Origin: Bryobacterales bacterium
GTDB lineage: Bacteria; Acidobacteriota; Terriglobia; Bryobacterales; Bryobacteraceae
Assembly: GCA_025463005.1 (NCBI GenBank)
Contig: JAOAPR010000112.1
Coordinates: 1 to 64,000 of the forward strand
DNA length: 64,000 nt
Direction of reading: 5' to 3'
Shown here: positions 33,393-43,237 of the stretch, in pieces
Layout of the letters: each line of letters opens with the position of its first letter
Numbering within the stretch: the first letter of the stretch is position 1
The notes under the pieces: model-generated
Database searches by the model: none
The model's input: only the letters and a program-made list of their open reading frames with translations
Told to the model about the DNA's origin: nothing
Translations under genes and position numbers: made by a program

Positions 33393-35881
33393 CCGCCCAT
33401 ACTGATCGGGAAAGTGCGCGCATGGTTGAAGTACGTGAGCGAAATGTTATCCGCCCAGGAAGGCAGCAGGTTGTGGACAAAGCCAAGAGAACCTTCGAGT
33501 TGCGCATGCCCTTCGACCCCCCACCCAGTCCGTCCGCTGCCCGGCAGCGGAAAATCCAGCTTCTGAAGGTCCAAACCTCGTAGGCGGCTTTGCGCGTGCA
33601 GGATTGCGTCCAAATCGTCCGACGAATGACGGGGCAGCTTTCGATATAGGTCAGCCAAATGAGCTACTTGGAAGTTCAAAGATCGTGGATTGGATTCATC
33701 CGCCATCAACAGGTCCAGCACCGCCACGGGCTGCAGGGTCGTGAAGTAGCGCGATCGGTAGGTCATGGAACTATCTGCCACTTCGAGTAAATACTCCAGC
33801 AGAGGCCAGCTTTCCTCGTCGAATTGCGTGGTCAATTCCTGCATCTGCCTAACCGAGTACATCGCGCGCTCCAGCCGGCGCCCCAGACTCATGAAAAGCC
33901 AGCCCGGTCCGCGAGTAATATTTTCCCGTTCCATGCCGGAAAATGCGGAGAGTAGCTCCAGGCACCCGCTGAGTACGGCCGAGTACTCGATAAACAGCAT
34001 GTACTCCTCGGTGTGAGCGGAATTGGCCAGCTCTACGACGAGTCGCGACATATCCTCGGATAGCCGCTCGCGAAGATTTCCGCCGACGCGCTGGACCTCG
34101 GCCAAGGTCGAGGCGAGGCTGTCCGGCCGCTCGGCGTCCGACATTAGAGAGACGAGTTCGTCTTCCAGCTCGCGCGGGGTGGCAGGCCGGTCTTCTGGCA
34201 GAATGCTGTGCTGCGAGTCAAAACAACTGTGCAGGCGAAACAGGCACTTCAGTTCGGCCTTACTGGCTCGCCGGACGCGCGTCATCAGGCAGCGCAGCAG
34301 GCGCGCGATGCACTCTGACCGTTCCGCATAGCGGCCCAGCCAAAAAAGGTGGTCCGCGGCGCGGCTCGGCAGGTCTGCGAGCACGTGTTGCAGTTGAACT
34401 GGCTGGTTCCGCGGGCGCAGCATGCTGAACGTGTCCACCGCTCCGTCCCACAAAACCCACGCGTCTTTGCTGCGGCCGCCGCGCTGCATGGAGACCACCG
34501 GGCCATCGGCTCCGGCGACGCGCACCAGGCCGCCCGGCATCGCGACCCAACCGGAATTGGTATTCAGAACATACGTCCGCAGCACAAGGCTTCGCGAATA
34601 AACATGGCCGTGGTCCCACACCGGGGCCGTGGAGAGAGGCACCTGTTCCTGCGCCACGAATTCGTAAGGGCGTGCACGCACCTGATCGCCGATTTTCTGC
34701 CTTTCCGCCTTTGCGAGGCCGGCGCCGAAGATGGGCTCCATTCCACGCAACGGGAACGCCGGTTTAACCACTACCTGATCCAAATGGTGCAGCACCCAAT
34801 CCAGCGCGTAATCCTGACCGCACCACCAGGTCGCGACAGAAGGCAATTTGAGCGGCTCGCCCAGCAGTTTCCTCGCAAGACCCGGGAGAAACGGCATAAT
34901 GGCCGCAGTCTCGATCACGCCGCTTCCCAGCGCATTTGCCACCACTACATTTCCGGCGCTGATCGCATCTACTAATCCCGCAACTCCCAGGAGCGAATCG
35001 CCGCGCAGCTCGAGCGGATCGCAGAAACTGTCGTCAATCCGGCGGAGGATCACGTCCACGGGTTGCAGGCCTTCCACGGTTTTCAGGTAGACGCGCCGAT
35101 CGCGAACTGTTAGATCGGCTCCCTCGACCAGCGTGAATCCAAGATACCTAGCCAGGTAGGAATGCTCGAAGTAAGTCTCGTTGAATGGTCCCGGCGTCAG
35201 CAGCACCGCGCGTGGGTGATCGGACCTCGCTAAACCGAGCAGCGCGTCACGCTGGGCCCGGAAAAACGAAGCCAGACGTCTGACGTTCGCCGTGTGGAAC
35301 GCGTCCGGCAGAACGTCTGAGACGATCGTGCGATTTTCGAGCGCATATCCCGTTCCCGAAGGCGATTGCGTGCGGTCCGCGAGCACCCACCAGGTGCCGT
35401 CCGGCGAGCGCGCCAGGTCCACCGCGAGCAGATGCAGATACGATTGCTTCGGAACCGCGACTCCCGTCAGCGGCCGCAAAAAGGCCGGATTCGCAAAGAG
35501 TAAAGCCGACGGAAGGTCCCCGTTTGAAACCAGGTTGCGAGCGCCGTAGATATCCTCGAGGAGCAGGCTGAGCAGATGAGCCCGTTGAATGATGCCCGCC
35601 TCGATGACACGCCACTCTTCCGGCGAGATAAGAAGCGGGATCGGATCGATCGCCAGCGGCCGGCTTGCGCCCTGAGGATCCGTGTAGATGTTGTAGGTGA
35701 CCCCGTTTTCCCGAATTCGACGTTCAGCACGCTCCCAGCGGCGCGCCAGTTCGTCGGTTCCGATGGCCTGAAGCGACTCGATGAAGTGCGCCCAGTGCGG
35801 CCTGGGAGTTACTCCATCTGGAGCGAGCTCATTATAAACCGACTGGTCGAGTAACGGAATTTGAAGCAGATCAGCGATCAT
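33389..35881 (-). CDS. Circularly permuted ATP-grasp / alpha-E fusion protein
   Basis: An 830-residue fusion. Residues about 60-490 are a circularly permuted ATP-grasp (DUF404/DUF407 type): ENRTIVSDVLPDAF, AVLLTPGPFNETYFEH, ANALGSGVIETAAIMPFLP and VVKPAFP. From about 505 (SRAADHLFWLGRYAERSE) to the end runs an alpha-E (DUF403) helical domain. In other genomes these are often separate neighbouring genes. ATP-grasp enzymes of this class are predicted amide/peptide ligases acting with transglutaminase-like peptidases; no product is known to me. Confidence 0.92.
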   Translation of the reverse strand: MIADLLQIPLLDQSVYNELAPDGVTPRPHWAHFIESLQAIGTDELARRWERAERRIRENGVTYNIYTDPQGASRPLAIDPIPLLISPEEWRVIEAGIIQRAHLLSLLLEDIYGARNLVSNGDLPSALLFANPAFLRPLTGVAVPKQSYLHLLAVDLARSPDGTWWVLADRTQSPSGTGYALENRTIVSDVLPDAFHTANVRRLASFFRAQRDALLGLARSDHPRAVLLTPGPFNETYFEHSYLARYLGFTLVEGADLTVRDRRVYLKTVEGLQPVDVILRRIDDSFCDPLELRGDSLLGVAGLVDAISAGNVVVANALGSGVIETAAIMPFLPGLARKLLGEPLKLPSVATWWCGQDYALDWVLHHLDQVVVKPAFPLRGMEPIFGAGLAKAERQKIGDQVRARPYEFVAQEQVPLSTAPVWDHGHVYSRSLVLRTYVLNTNSGWVAMPGGLVRVAGADGPVVSMQRGGRSKDAWVLWDGAVDTFSMLRPRNQPVQLQHVLADLPSRAADHLFWLGRYAERSECIARLLRCLMTRVRRASKAELKCLFRLHSCFDSQHSILPEDRPATPRELEDELVSLMSDAERPDSLASTLAEVQRVGGNLRERLSEDMSRLVVELANSAHTEEYMLFIEYSAVLSGCLELLSAFSGMERENITRGPGWLFMSLGRRLERAMYSVRQMQELTTQFDEESWPLLEYLLEVADSSMTYRSRYFTTLQPVAVLDLLMADESNPRSLNFQVAHLADLYRKLPRHSSDDLDAILHAQSRLRGLDLQKLDFPLPGSGRTGWGVEGHAQLEGSLGFVHNLLPSWADNISLTYFNHARTFPISMGG

Positions 35882-35992
35882 AGCTGCCGGCTCTTATGCC
35901 GTTGTAGAGATCGTAAAGTCCATTGATTCCTGAAAAGCGGCTTGCTTCCGATCATAACAGCCCGACAGTGTGACGGCGCGTATACGCGATTT

Positions 35993-38900
35993 TCAGGCCG
36001 AGCGGCGTAAATCCAGCGTCAACGGAAATTCCGGATTGTTTTCTTCCAGTGGAATCGCGATCGGACCTGGAGTGTGACCGGTGGGGGTGAAGCGAGCCAG
36101 GCGGCGGCTTTCGGCCTCGTTCGCGTTTACGGGAAATTGTTCGTTAGCCCTTCCGCCGGGGTGAGAAACGTGATACGTGCAGCCCCCAATGGCGTGGCCG
36201 GACCATGTATCCACCAGGTCGAAGACCAGAGGCGCATGCACCGGAATGTTGGGATGCAGGCACGAGGGGGGCTGCCACGCACGATATCTGACGCCCGCCA
36301 CAAACTCCCCTGTTTCGCGTCCCGGATGCAGTGGCACGCGCCGGCCGTTGCAGACGACTACAAAGCGCGGGTCGACTAACCCCGATACTTTGACCTGTAG
36401 CCGCTCTACCGACGAATCTACGTTTCGCACCGTTGCGCTACCCGAGGCTTCTTCGCCCAATACGTTCCAGGGCTCCAGAGCATGCCGCAATTCCAGATGA
36501 ATGCCTCGCCGGGTGATGGAGCCGACGGCCGGAAATCGAAACTCGAAGTGGGGCGCGAACCACTCCGTTTGAAAAGCGTAGCCGGCCCTCTTCAAGTCTT
36601 CCAGAACGTCTTCCCAGTCAAGAAGCACGAAATGCGGCAACAGGAAACGTTCGTGAAGAGCGGTGCCCCAGCGCACAAGTTTTTCCTTGTGCGGACTCCG
36701 CCAGAAGCGGGCGATCAGGGCCCGCACAAGCAACTGTTGCGTGAGACTCATCCGCGCGTGCGGGGGCATCTCAAATGCGCGCAGCTCGACCAGTCCAAGC
36801 CGCGATCCCGCCGCCTCCGGCGGGTACAGCTTGTCGATACACAGCTCCGCGCGATGCGTGTTGCCGGTAACGTCGATAAGCAAATTGCGAAACACGCGAT
36901 CCACCGTCCAGGGCGTGATGTTGGGCGTGCCCGCATCTGGAATCTGGCTGAAAGCGATTTCCAGCTCGTAGAGCGAATCGGTGCGCGCCTCGTCCACCCG
37001 CGGATGCTGGCTGGTTGGACCGATGAACAGCCCGGAGAAAAGATACGACAAGGACGGGTGGTTTTGCCAGTACCCGACCAGGCTTCTCAAAAGATCGGGG
37101 CGTCGCAGGAACGGGCTGTCGTCCGGGGTGGCTCCGCCGAGCACCACGTGATTTCCACCGCCGGTTCCAGAATGCCGGCCGTCGATCATGAATTTCTCGG
37201 TGCCTAGACGACACTGGCGCGCCAGTTCATATAGCTCCGTGGTGTTTTCGACCAGTTCATCCCAGCCCCCGACGGGTTGGACGTTCACCTCGATGACACC
37301 CGGGTCGGGCGTGACCTTGAGAACCGAAATACGCGGATCGTATGGCGGCGTGTAACCCTCGATCATCACCGGCATCCGAAGATGCGCCGCAGTGTCCTCA
37401 ATGGCCGCAACCAGGTCCAGGTAGTCCGCCAGGTACTCGACCGGCGGCATGAACACGAAGAGCTTTCCGTCGCGGGGCTGGATACATATTGCGGGACGTG
37501 ACACCCACTTCGAAGACTCGCCTTTCTTCAGCGCCTCAGGGTCGCGGGACGGCGGTTCCGGTTCGTCCGGAAAAGGCGGCGCGCTAAATAGGTCGGGCCT
37601 TCGTTGAGGTTTTTCCGGAAGCTTGTCGCGCTTCTGAAACGGATCCGGATCGTAGCTCCATTGGACGTCTTCCGGCTTGGTCCACGGTAGAGAGTCCAGC
37701 GGCAAACGGTATCCCATCGCAGAATCGCCGGGGATGAGAAACAGATGCTCCGGCCGAACAAACCACGGCTGGCTGGTCCAGCGCGGATTCCCAGTTTTGG
37801 AGGGTATCCGGCGAAGAGGAAGGAAGTATCCCACGGTCGCGCCCAGACCTTGTTCGAACACACGCGCCAACTGTTCGCGATCCGTTGGATCTTTCAGCTT
37901 CGAATCGAGAGGGTCGACATTGCCTGGCAGCCTACGTTCTTTCCACAGATAGTAGAAGACGTCTTCATATGCGGGCGTGATGAAGGACGAGCTTACCTGG
38001 AGGCGCCGCGTTAGAGTTTCGAGAAATAACTTCGCACTCGCGGCCGTATGTTTATAGTCCTTTTTTTCGTCGGCGATCAGACCGGGATCTTCCCAAATCG
38101 CCACGCCGTCCTTGCGCCAGTAACAGCCGAGAGCCCAGCGCGGCAGCAGCTCGCCCGGATACCACTTGCCTTGACCGAAATGCAATAAGGCGCCGGATGT
38201 AAAGCCGTCGCGCAGCTTGAGAAGCAGTTCGACAGCCAGCTTTCGTTTTTGCGGACCAAGGGCGCTGCTGGTCCACTCGGGACCGTCGGCGTCGTCAACG
38301 GAGACGAAGGTAGGTTCGCCACCCATCGTGAGCCGTACGTCTCCCTTGCGCAAATCAGCCTCGACTTTTTGCCCGAGAGCCGAGATGTCCCGCCACTGTT
38401 CCTCGCTATAAGGCTTGGTAACCCGGGACGATTCAAAGATCCGCTGAACCGTCATCTCATGACGGAACTCCGTGTTACAGGGATCGAGTAGCCCGGAGAC
38501 GGGAGCAGCGCTGCTTGCGTCGGGTGTGCACGCCAGGGGGATGTGACCCTCGCCGGCGAGCATTCCCGACGTTGGGTCGAGTCCAACCCAACCGGCACCG
38601 GGCAGGTAGACTTCCGCCCACGCATGCAGATCTGTAAAATCGGCGGCCGGTCCGGCGGGTCCCTCTAAGGGTTTGACGTCGGCCGCAAGTTGAATAAGGT
38701 AACCGGAGACGAAGCGCGCCGCAAGTCCCAGATTGCGAAGAATCTGGACCAGCAGCCACGCCGAATCCCTGCATGAACCTGTGCCGAGATTGAGCGTCTG
38801 CTCGCACGTCTGGACGCCCGGCTCCATACGAATGACGTAGCCGATTTCGCTTCGCAGACGCTGATTAAGGGCCACAAGAAAGTCGATCGTACGCACGCTT

Positions 38901-39310
38901 TCGCGCGGCACTTTACTTAAGAAAGAGCAGAGAGCCGGTCCGACTGATTCGGTCTCGAGGAAGGGACGCAATTCCCGGGCAACTTCAGCGTTGTATGAAA
39001 ACGGATATCGCTCCGCGCTCGGCTCAAGAAAAAAGTCGAACGGATTGAACACCGCCATCTCGATAACCAGATCCACCTCGACCAGAAACTGCGTCGTGGG
39101 CTCAGGAAACACCAGGCGTGCGAGATAATTGGCTTGCGGGTCTTGCTGCCAGTTGATGAAGTGGTTCTTCGGATCTATTTTCAGCGAGTAGCTGAGAATC
39201 GGGTTGCGGGAATGCGGCGCCGGACGGAGCCGTACGATTTGAGGACCGAGATTAACCCTGCGGTCGTATAGATAGTGCGTTTTGTGATTCAGCGCAACGT
39301 GAATCGCCAT
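35993..39310 (-). CDS. Transglutaminase-DUF2126 protein
   Basis: An 1105-residue protein. Residues 1-90: transglutaminase N-terminal beta domain (HVALNHKTHYLYDRRVNLGP). Residues about 150-260: peptidase core with C180 (GTGSCRDSAWL), H229 (DLHAWAEVY) and D245 (GLDPTSG). Residues about 300-1105: DUF2126 (VRLTMGGEPTFVSVDD, FMPPVEYLADYLDLVAAIE, GRHSGTGGGNHVVLGG, LRPGR-like end), which I recall being related to amidoligase-type enzymes and found beside alpha-E/ATP-grasp genes. It is first of three minus-strand genes, 111 bases ahead of the ATP-grasp gene. Confidence 0.93.
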   Translation of the reverse strand: MAIHVALNHKTHYLYDRRVNLGPQIVRLRPAPHSRNPILSYSLKIDPKNHFINWQQDPQANYLARLVFPEPTTQFLVEVDLVIEMAVFNPFDFFLEPSAERYPFSYNAEVARELRPFLETESVGPALCSFLSKVPRESVRTIDFLVALNQRLRSEIGYVIRMEPGVQTCEQTLNLGTGSCRDSAWLLVQILRNLGLAARFVSGYLIQLAADVKPLEGPAGPAADFTDLHAWAEVYLPGAGWVGLDPTSGMLAGEGHIPLACTPDASSAAPVSGLLDPCNTEFRHEMTVQRIFESSRVTKPYSEEQWRDISALGQKVEADLRKGDVRLTMGGEPTFVSVDDADGPEWTSSALGPQKRKLAVELLLKLRDGFTSGALLHFGQGKWYPGELLPRWALGCYWRKDGVAIWEDPGLIADEKKDYKHTAASAKLFLETLTRRLQVSSSFITPAYEDVFYYLWKERRLPGNVDPLDSKLKDPTDREQLARVFEQGLGATVGYFLPLRRIPSKTGNPRWTSQPWFVRPEHLFLIPGDSAMGYRLPLDSLPWTKPEDVQWSYDPDPFQKRDKLPEKPQRRPDLFSAPPFPDEPEPPSRDPEALKKGESSKWVSRPAICIQPRDGKLFVFMPPVEYLADYLDLVAAIEDTAAHLRMPVMIEGYTPPYDPRISVLKVTPDPGVIEVNVQPVGGWDELVENTTELYELARQCRLGTEKFMIDGRHSGTGGGNHVVLGGATPDDSPFLRRPDLLRSLVGYWQNHPSLSYLFSGLFIGPTSQHPRVDEARTDSLYELEIAFSQIPDAGTPNITPWTVDRVFRNLLIDVTGNTHRAELCIDKLYPPEAAGSRLGLVELRAFEMPPHARMSLTQQLLVRALIARFWRSPHKEKLVRWGTALHERFLLPHFVLLDWEDVLEDLKRAGYAFQTEWFAPHFEFRFPAVGSITRRGIHLELRHALEPWNVLGEEASGSATVRNVDSSVERLQVKVSGLVDPRFVVVCNGRRVPLHPGRETGEFVAGVRYRAWQPPSCLHPNIPVHAPLVFDLVDTWSGHAIGGCTYHVSHPGGRANEQFPVNANEAESRRLARFTPTGHTPGPIAIPLEENNPEFPLTLDLRRSA

Positions 39311-39423
39311 AAGTCGTTCCAGTGTTCTTGAGTTACTGGCTCACAGCACGGGGAGGCAGCCCCAAAAGAAGTCTGCGAAAGGTCGCTTAGCAGTTATTAC
39401 GGTTAACTGAGGGTAGCACGGAT

Positions 39424-40107
39424 TTGTGGCGAAACAGGTTTCAACGCTTGAGTGAAACAATACTGGTGGTCTATCGTGAATTGTCAGCGGCCCAGCCGTA
39501 TGCCCGCGCGCTTGAAGCCGCCGGTGTGCAACCCCTGCTAGAGGAAGCGCGACCCGGCCTCGAGATCGGCAGGTGTTCCGGGCTTTTGCTCACTGGCGGC
39601 ACCGACGTTAATCCAGCACTCTACGGCGAACCCGCGGGTCCAGTAACAGAGCAGCCCGATGAGGAGCGCGACTCAGTCGAAGCGGCCCTTATCGACGAAG
39701 CTCTGGCTCGCGACCTTCCGCTGCTCGCGATTTGCCGGGGAATGCAGATGCTCAACGTACGTCTGGGAGGCAGTCTGATCCAGCACCTGCCGGGAGCCTC
39801 GCGCCATGTCAGGCGCACTCCGGACAAAGGCCTGCCGGCTCATCACGTGACTATCGAACCTGGCACCCTCCTGGCTGGCATCGCCCAACGCGAGACCTGG
39901 GAAGTCAACTCCCGGCACCACCAGGCCGTTGCGCGACTCGGAAGCGGATTGCGAGTGTCCGCCAAGGATCCTGAGGACGGAGTTATCGAAGCAATCGAAC
40001 TCCCCGGGCGGCGCTACGTTCTCGCGGTTCAATGGCATCCGGAAAATCAGGCTGCGGAGGATCCCGAGCAGCGCAGGCTCTTCGAGAACTTCGCCGACGC
40101 GCTTTGA
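39424..40107 (+). CDS. Gamma-glutamyl-GABA hydrolase-like protein (peptidase C26)
   Basis: A 227-residue class-I glutamine-amidotransferase fold hydrolase of the PuuD type. The nucleophile is C104 in LAICRGMQMLNV, and H205/E207 in AVQWHPENQ complete the triad; LLTGGTDVNPALYGE is a family signature. Only non-ATG starts exist: TTG 39424 or TTG 39448; the conserved part begins just after the latter. It is divergent from the DUF2126 gene over about 113 bases. In this context it may cleave gamma-glutamyl or amide bonds of the cluster product (inference). Confidence 0.87.
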   Translation: MWRNRFQRLSETILVVYRELSAAQPYARALEAAGVQPLLEEARPGLEIGRCSGLLLTGGTDVNPALYGEPAGPVTEQPDEERDSVEAALIDEALARDLPLLAICRGMQMLNVRLGGSLIQHLPGASRHVRRTPDKGLPAHHVTIEPGTLLAGIAQRETWEVNSRHHQAVARLGSGLRVSAKDPEDGVIEAIELPGRRYVLAVQWHPENQAAEDPEQRRLFENFADAL

Positions 40108-40155
40108 CCCAGTGACCTATGGGCTAGATGCACATCGATCGGAGACTGCTGGGGT

Positions 40156-40161
40156 TATACT
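40156..40161 (+). promoter_or_regulatory. -10-like hexamer next to start codon
   Basis: TATACT lies 6 bases before the ATG of the quinoprotein gene; no good -35 is present at 16-18 bases. Transcription from it would start at or beside the ATG. Confidence 0.3.
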
Positions 40162-40167
40162 TTTTCC

Positions 40168-42087
40168 ATGAAACGACCGGCTTGGATTCTCTCCATCCTG
40201 TTCGGTAGCTCGTTGGCGCTATCCCCGCAAACAAAGGAATCGTCGCGACAGGTTGAATGGCTCTACTACGGCGGCGATCCGGGCGGGGCCAGATACTCGC
40301 CGCTCGCCGATATCAATGCCGAAAACATAGCACGGCTCCAAGTCGCCTGGCAATGGAAGCATTGGGAGGCGCCCCTAGAACAGTTTGGAACCACGCCAGG
40401 TTTCTTCGAGAACACGCCCCTGATGATCGATGGTGTGCTCTACGTCACCACGCCTTACAACAGTATCGCTGCGCTGGATGCTGAGACCGGGAAAGAACTA
40501 TGGCGCTTCGACGGAGAGGCCTACAAGCTCGGCCAGATTCTGTCGGGAAGCGGATGGAAGCTGCGCGGAACGGCTTTCTGGCGCGATGGCAACAAGCTGC
40601 GCCTTTTCCTCAACAGCCGGCATCGGCTGTTCTCTCTGGATGCCCAGTCTGGAAAGCCGGTTTCCTCCTTTGGGGACAACGGAGTAGTGTCACTGGTCGA
40701 CGGCCTGCCGCGCATTTCCGACATAAAGCACGCCACGCAAAGCTCAGCCGCGGTTGTATACAAAGATCTGGTCATCCTTGGCAGCCAGATCCCCGACCGG
40801 GTTCAGCTGCCCGATCCAGCAGGCTATGTGCAAGCCTTCCACGCGCGCACCGGCAAGCGAGTGTGGAGCTTCTCGGTGATTCCGCAATCGTCCAAGGATC
40901 CCGGCGCCGAAACGTGGGAGAACGGCTCCTGGCGAACCAGCGGCCATGGCAACGTTTGGGCGCCGATGACGCTCGACGAGTCGCGTGGGCTGCTCTACGT
41001 GCCCACATCGACCCCATCCAGCGACTATTACGGCGGCCAGCGCCCCGGAGCGAATCTATTCGCCGAGTCGCTGGTCTGCCTGGAAGCCGCCACCGGCAAA
41101 ATCAAGTGGTACTTCCAAACCGTCCACCACGGCCTGTGGGACTGGGACAATCCGGCGCCGCCCAACCTGGTAACCATCACTGTGAATGGCCGGCGGATCG
41201 ATGCGGTGGCCCAGATCACCAAGCAAGGCTTCACTTACGTGTTCGATCGGGTCACGGGGCAACCGGTCTGGCCCATTGTCGAACGTGCCGTGCCGACGGA
41301 TAGCGACGTGCCCGGCGAGAAGCCTTATCCGACCCAGCCGTTCCCCACCAAGCCCCCGCCGTTTGTCGCACAAGGTGTTTCGCTCGAGGATGCCAACAAC
41401 CTGACGCCCGAAATCAAGGCTTTAGCGCAGGAACAAATGCGGAAATTTCGAATTGGTCCGATGTTTACGCCGCCCTCGCTCGAAGGGACGCTCCAGCGCC
41501 CATCGCAGGGTGGAGGAGCTAACTGGGGCGGCGCGGCATTCGATCCCGAGACCGGCTATCTGTTCGTGCGCGCGGCCAATGCGGTGGGCCTGAACCGGCT
41601 TGCAAAAAACGATGGTAGCGATCCCCTGGTGGCGGTCGACTACTCGAATGTTTTCGCGCGCGGCGGCGAATCCGTCAGCCTGCCGGGTGGTCTTCCTCTG
41701 AACTCGCCGCCCTACGCAGTCCTGACCGCGATTGATTTGAATCGAGGCGAGATCGCGTGGCAGTCGCCGTTGGGCGAAGGAAGTCCCGCGCTGCGCAATC
41801 ATCCGATGTTGAAAGGCGTTACGCTACCGGATCGCTTGGGATCGCCGAACAGCCGCGGCGGCGCGATGGTGACCCGGAGCGGGCTGGTATTCATCGGCGG
41901 CGGAGACGGCTACTTGTACGCATTCGATAAGAAGACCGGCAAGGAAGTCTGGCGTGGAAAGGTTCCGTATGAGAATGCCGCGGTTCCGATGACCTATCGC
42001 ACGCGTGCCGGCCGGCAGTTCGTCGTCATAGCCACGGGCACAGGAGCCGAAAACGCGCTGGTGGCCTTCGCAATCGGAAACCAGTAA
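40168..42087 (+). CDS. PQQ-dependent quinoprotein dehydrogenase (glucose/quinate type)
   Basis: A 639-residue exported eight-bladed propeller. Signal peptide to about residue 20; repeats with tryptophan docking motifs (ALDAETGKELWRFDG, YVFDRVTGQPVWP, YLYAFDKKTGKEVWRGK). TVHHGLWDWDNPAPPNLV and VAQITKQGFTYVFDR are hallmarks of membrane-glucose/quinate dehydrogenase-type quinoproteins. No cytochrome c domain or N-terminal membrane region, so it should be soluble periplasmic and need a separate electron acceptor. No pqq biosynthesis gene is in the window. Substrate unknown. Confidence 0.92.
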   Translation: MKRPAWILSILFGSSLALSPQTKESSRQVEWLYYGGDPGGARYSPLADINAENIARLQVAWQWKHWEAPLEQFGTTPGFFENTPLMIDGVLYVTTPYNSIAALDAETGKELWRFDGEAYKLGQILSGSGWKLRGTAFWRDGNKLRLFLNSRHRLFSLDAQSGKPVSSFGDNGVVSLVDGLPRISDIKHATQSSAAVVYKDLVILGSQIPDRVQLPDPAGYVQAFHARTGKRVWSFSVIPQSSKDPGAETWENGSWRTSGHGNVWAPMTLDESRGLLYVPTSTPSSDYYGGQRPGANLFAESLVCLEAATGKIKWYFQTVHHGLWDWDNPAPPNLVTITVNGRRIDAVAQITKQGFTYVFDRVTGQPVWPIVERAVPTDSDVPGEKPYPTQPFPTKPPPFVAQGVSLEDANNLTPEIKALAQEQMRKFRIGPMFTPPSLEGTLQRPSQGGGANWGGAAFDPETGYLFVRAANAVGLNRLAKNDGSDPLVAVDYSNVFARGGESVSLPGGLPLNSPPYAVLTAIDLNRGEIAWQSPLGEGSPALRNHPMLKGVTLPDRLGSPNSRGGAMVTRSGLVFIGGGDGYLYAFDKKTGKEVWRGKVPYENAAVPMTYRTRAGRQFVVIATGTGAENALVAFAIGNQ

Positions 42088-42099
42088 GTTTCGCGGACT

Positions 42100-43092
42100 T
42101 TATCTTTCGACTTTCGTACCGAGGCCCTGGGCCTCCAAGTCGCGCGCGCCCTGGAGCGCGTCGAACATCATGTAATTGCCCTCGTGACAGGCGTACTCGT
42201 AGATCTTATACTCCGGATCCAGTTTGAAGGGATAACGGAGCGTATAGGGCTTGGTCCACACGTTCGGATCGCTGATGGTGGCTTCCCATATAAGCTCGTC
42301 GGGAGCGGTGCGCGTGAAACGTTCCGTCACTTTGGCCGCATCAGTATAGCGGCCGCCAGAGGCGGATTCCGGCCTCAAATTGGTGGTCTCAACCACCAGC
42401 GTGTTCCCCTCCCAGTGACCGACCGAGTTGCCCATGTAGGTCTTGATATCTTTGCCGATGTGAGAACGCCCGTCGGTCGGAATGACCCGCTGTTCGTGAA
42501 CCATTTCAGAGCGGATCACGACATATCCGGGAGCCTGGATAATCTCGTTTCCGTAGTCGTACAACGTGTACAGCATGGTGGAAGGGAAGCCGCGCGTAAT
42601 GCAGCGGCTATAGTAGTCGAAATCCACCCAGGAATCGACTTTGTCGGGGAAGTGCTGACCCGGACCCAGGCCGCCTCGCTCCGCCTGAAGAATGGCACGG
42701 GCCTGCGGCGTCAAGGGAGGCATTTTCCCATCCGGCGGATCCACTACCAGCGAAGTTTGCTTGTGCGGCTTTCCGATCTCGGAGAAGTTCGACGGAGGTC
42801 CGATTCCCACGCGTCCGGTATTTGCTGGGGATTGTTGGCGAGCTTCAAATTGCTTCGCCGTCTGAGCCTGCCTTTGAGCGACCTCGTCATCCGAGAGGAT
42901 GTTCTCTTTGACGTTCGCAGGCCGCTCCCTCGGGATATTGAACTGTGCCGGCCAGTTTCCCTGGAGATCCGGATCGCCCCACGGAGTCTTGGGCGGCGCA
43001 TAGGTTTTCGAGTTGGCCGGCGAGGTCTGCCCCACCATCGAGAGAGAGAAGGCGACAAATACAGCGGCCACCGTGACAAATCGATGCCTCAT
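42100..43092 (-). CDS. Secreted WEGD-family protein (copy 2)
   Basis: A 330-residue exported member of the family, with a longer N-terminal part (PPKTPWGDPDLQGNW) after the signal peptide. Core motifs: SRCITRGFPSTM, VIRSEMVHEQRVIPTDGR, MGNSVGHWEGNTLVVETTNL, KVTERFTRTAPDEL, ATISDPNVWTKPY and IYEYACHEGNY. It is the most divergent in spacing but keeps both cysteines shared by all five copies. It is convergent with the quinoprotein gene (12-base gap). Confidence 0.8.
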   Translation of the reverse strand: MRHRFVTVAAVFVAFSLSMVGQTSPANSKTYAPPKTPWGDPDLQGNWPAQFNIPRERPANVKENILSDDEVAQRQAQTAKQFEARQQSPANTGRVGIGPPSNFSEIGKPHKQTSLVVDPPDGKMPPLTPQARAILQAERGGLGPGQHFPDKVDSWVDFDYYSRCITRGFPSTMLYTLYDYGNEIIQAPGYVVIRSEMVHEQRVIPTDGRSHIGKDIKTYMGNSVGHWEGNTLVVETTNLRPESASGGRYTDAAKVTERFTRTAPDELIWEATISDPNVWTKPYTLRYPFKLDPEYKIYEYACHEGNYMMFDALQGARDLEAQGLGTKVER

Positions 43093-43237
43093 TTGATTCT
43101 CCCTTCAAGCCGGTGCTAATATAGCGCGCTGATTCTAGCACCGCTTGGGAACGGTAGCCAGGCTGGTCATGAGGCTTGACTCTCTCGACTAATCTTGCTT
43201 CACTTGCGATTGGACTTCCGCCACTCTTAGGAGCGCT

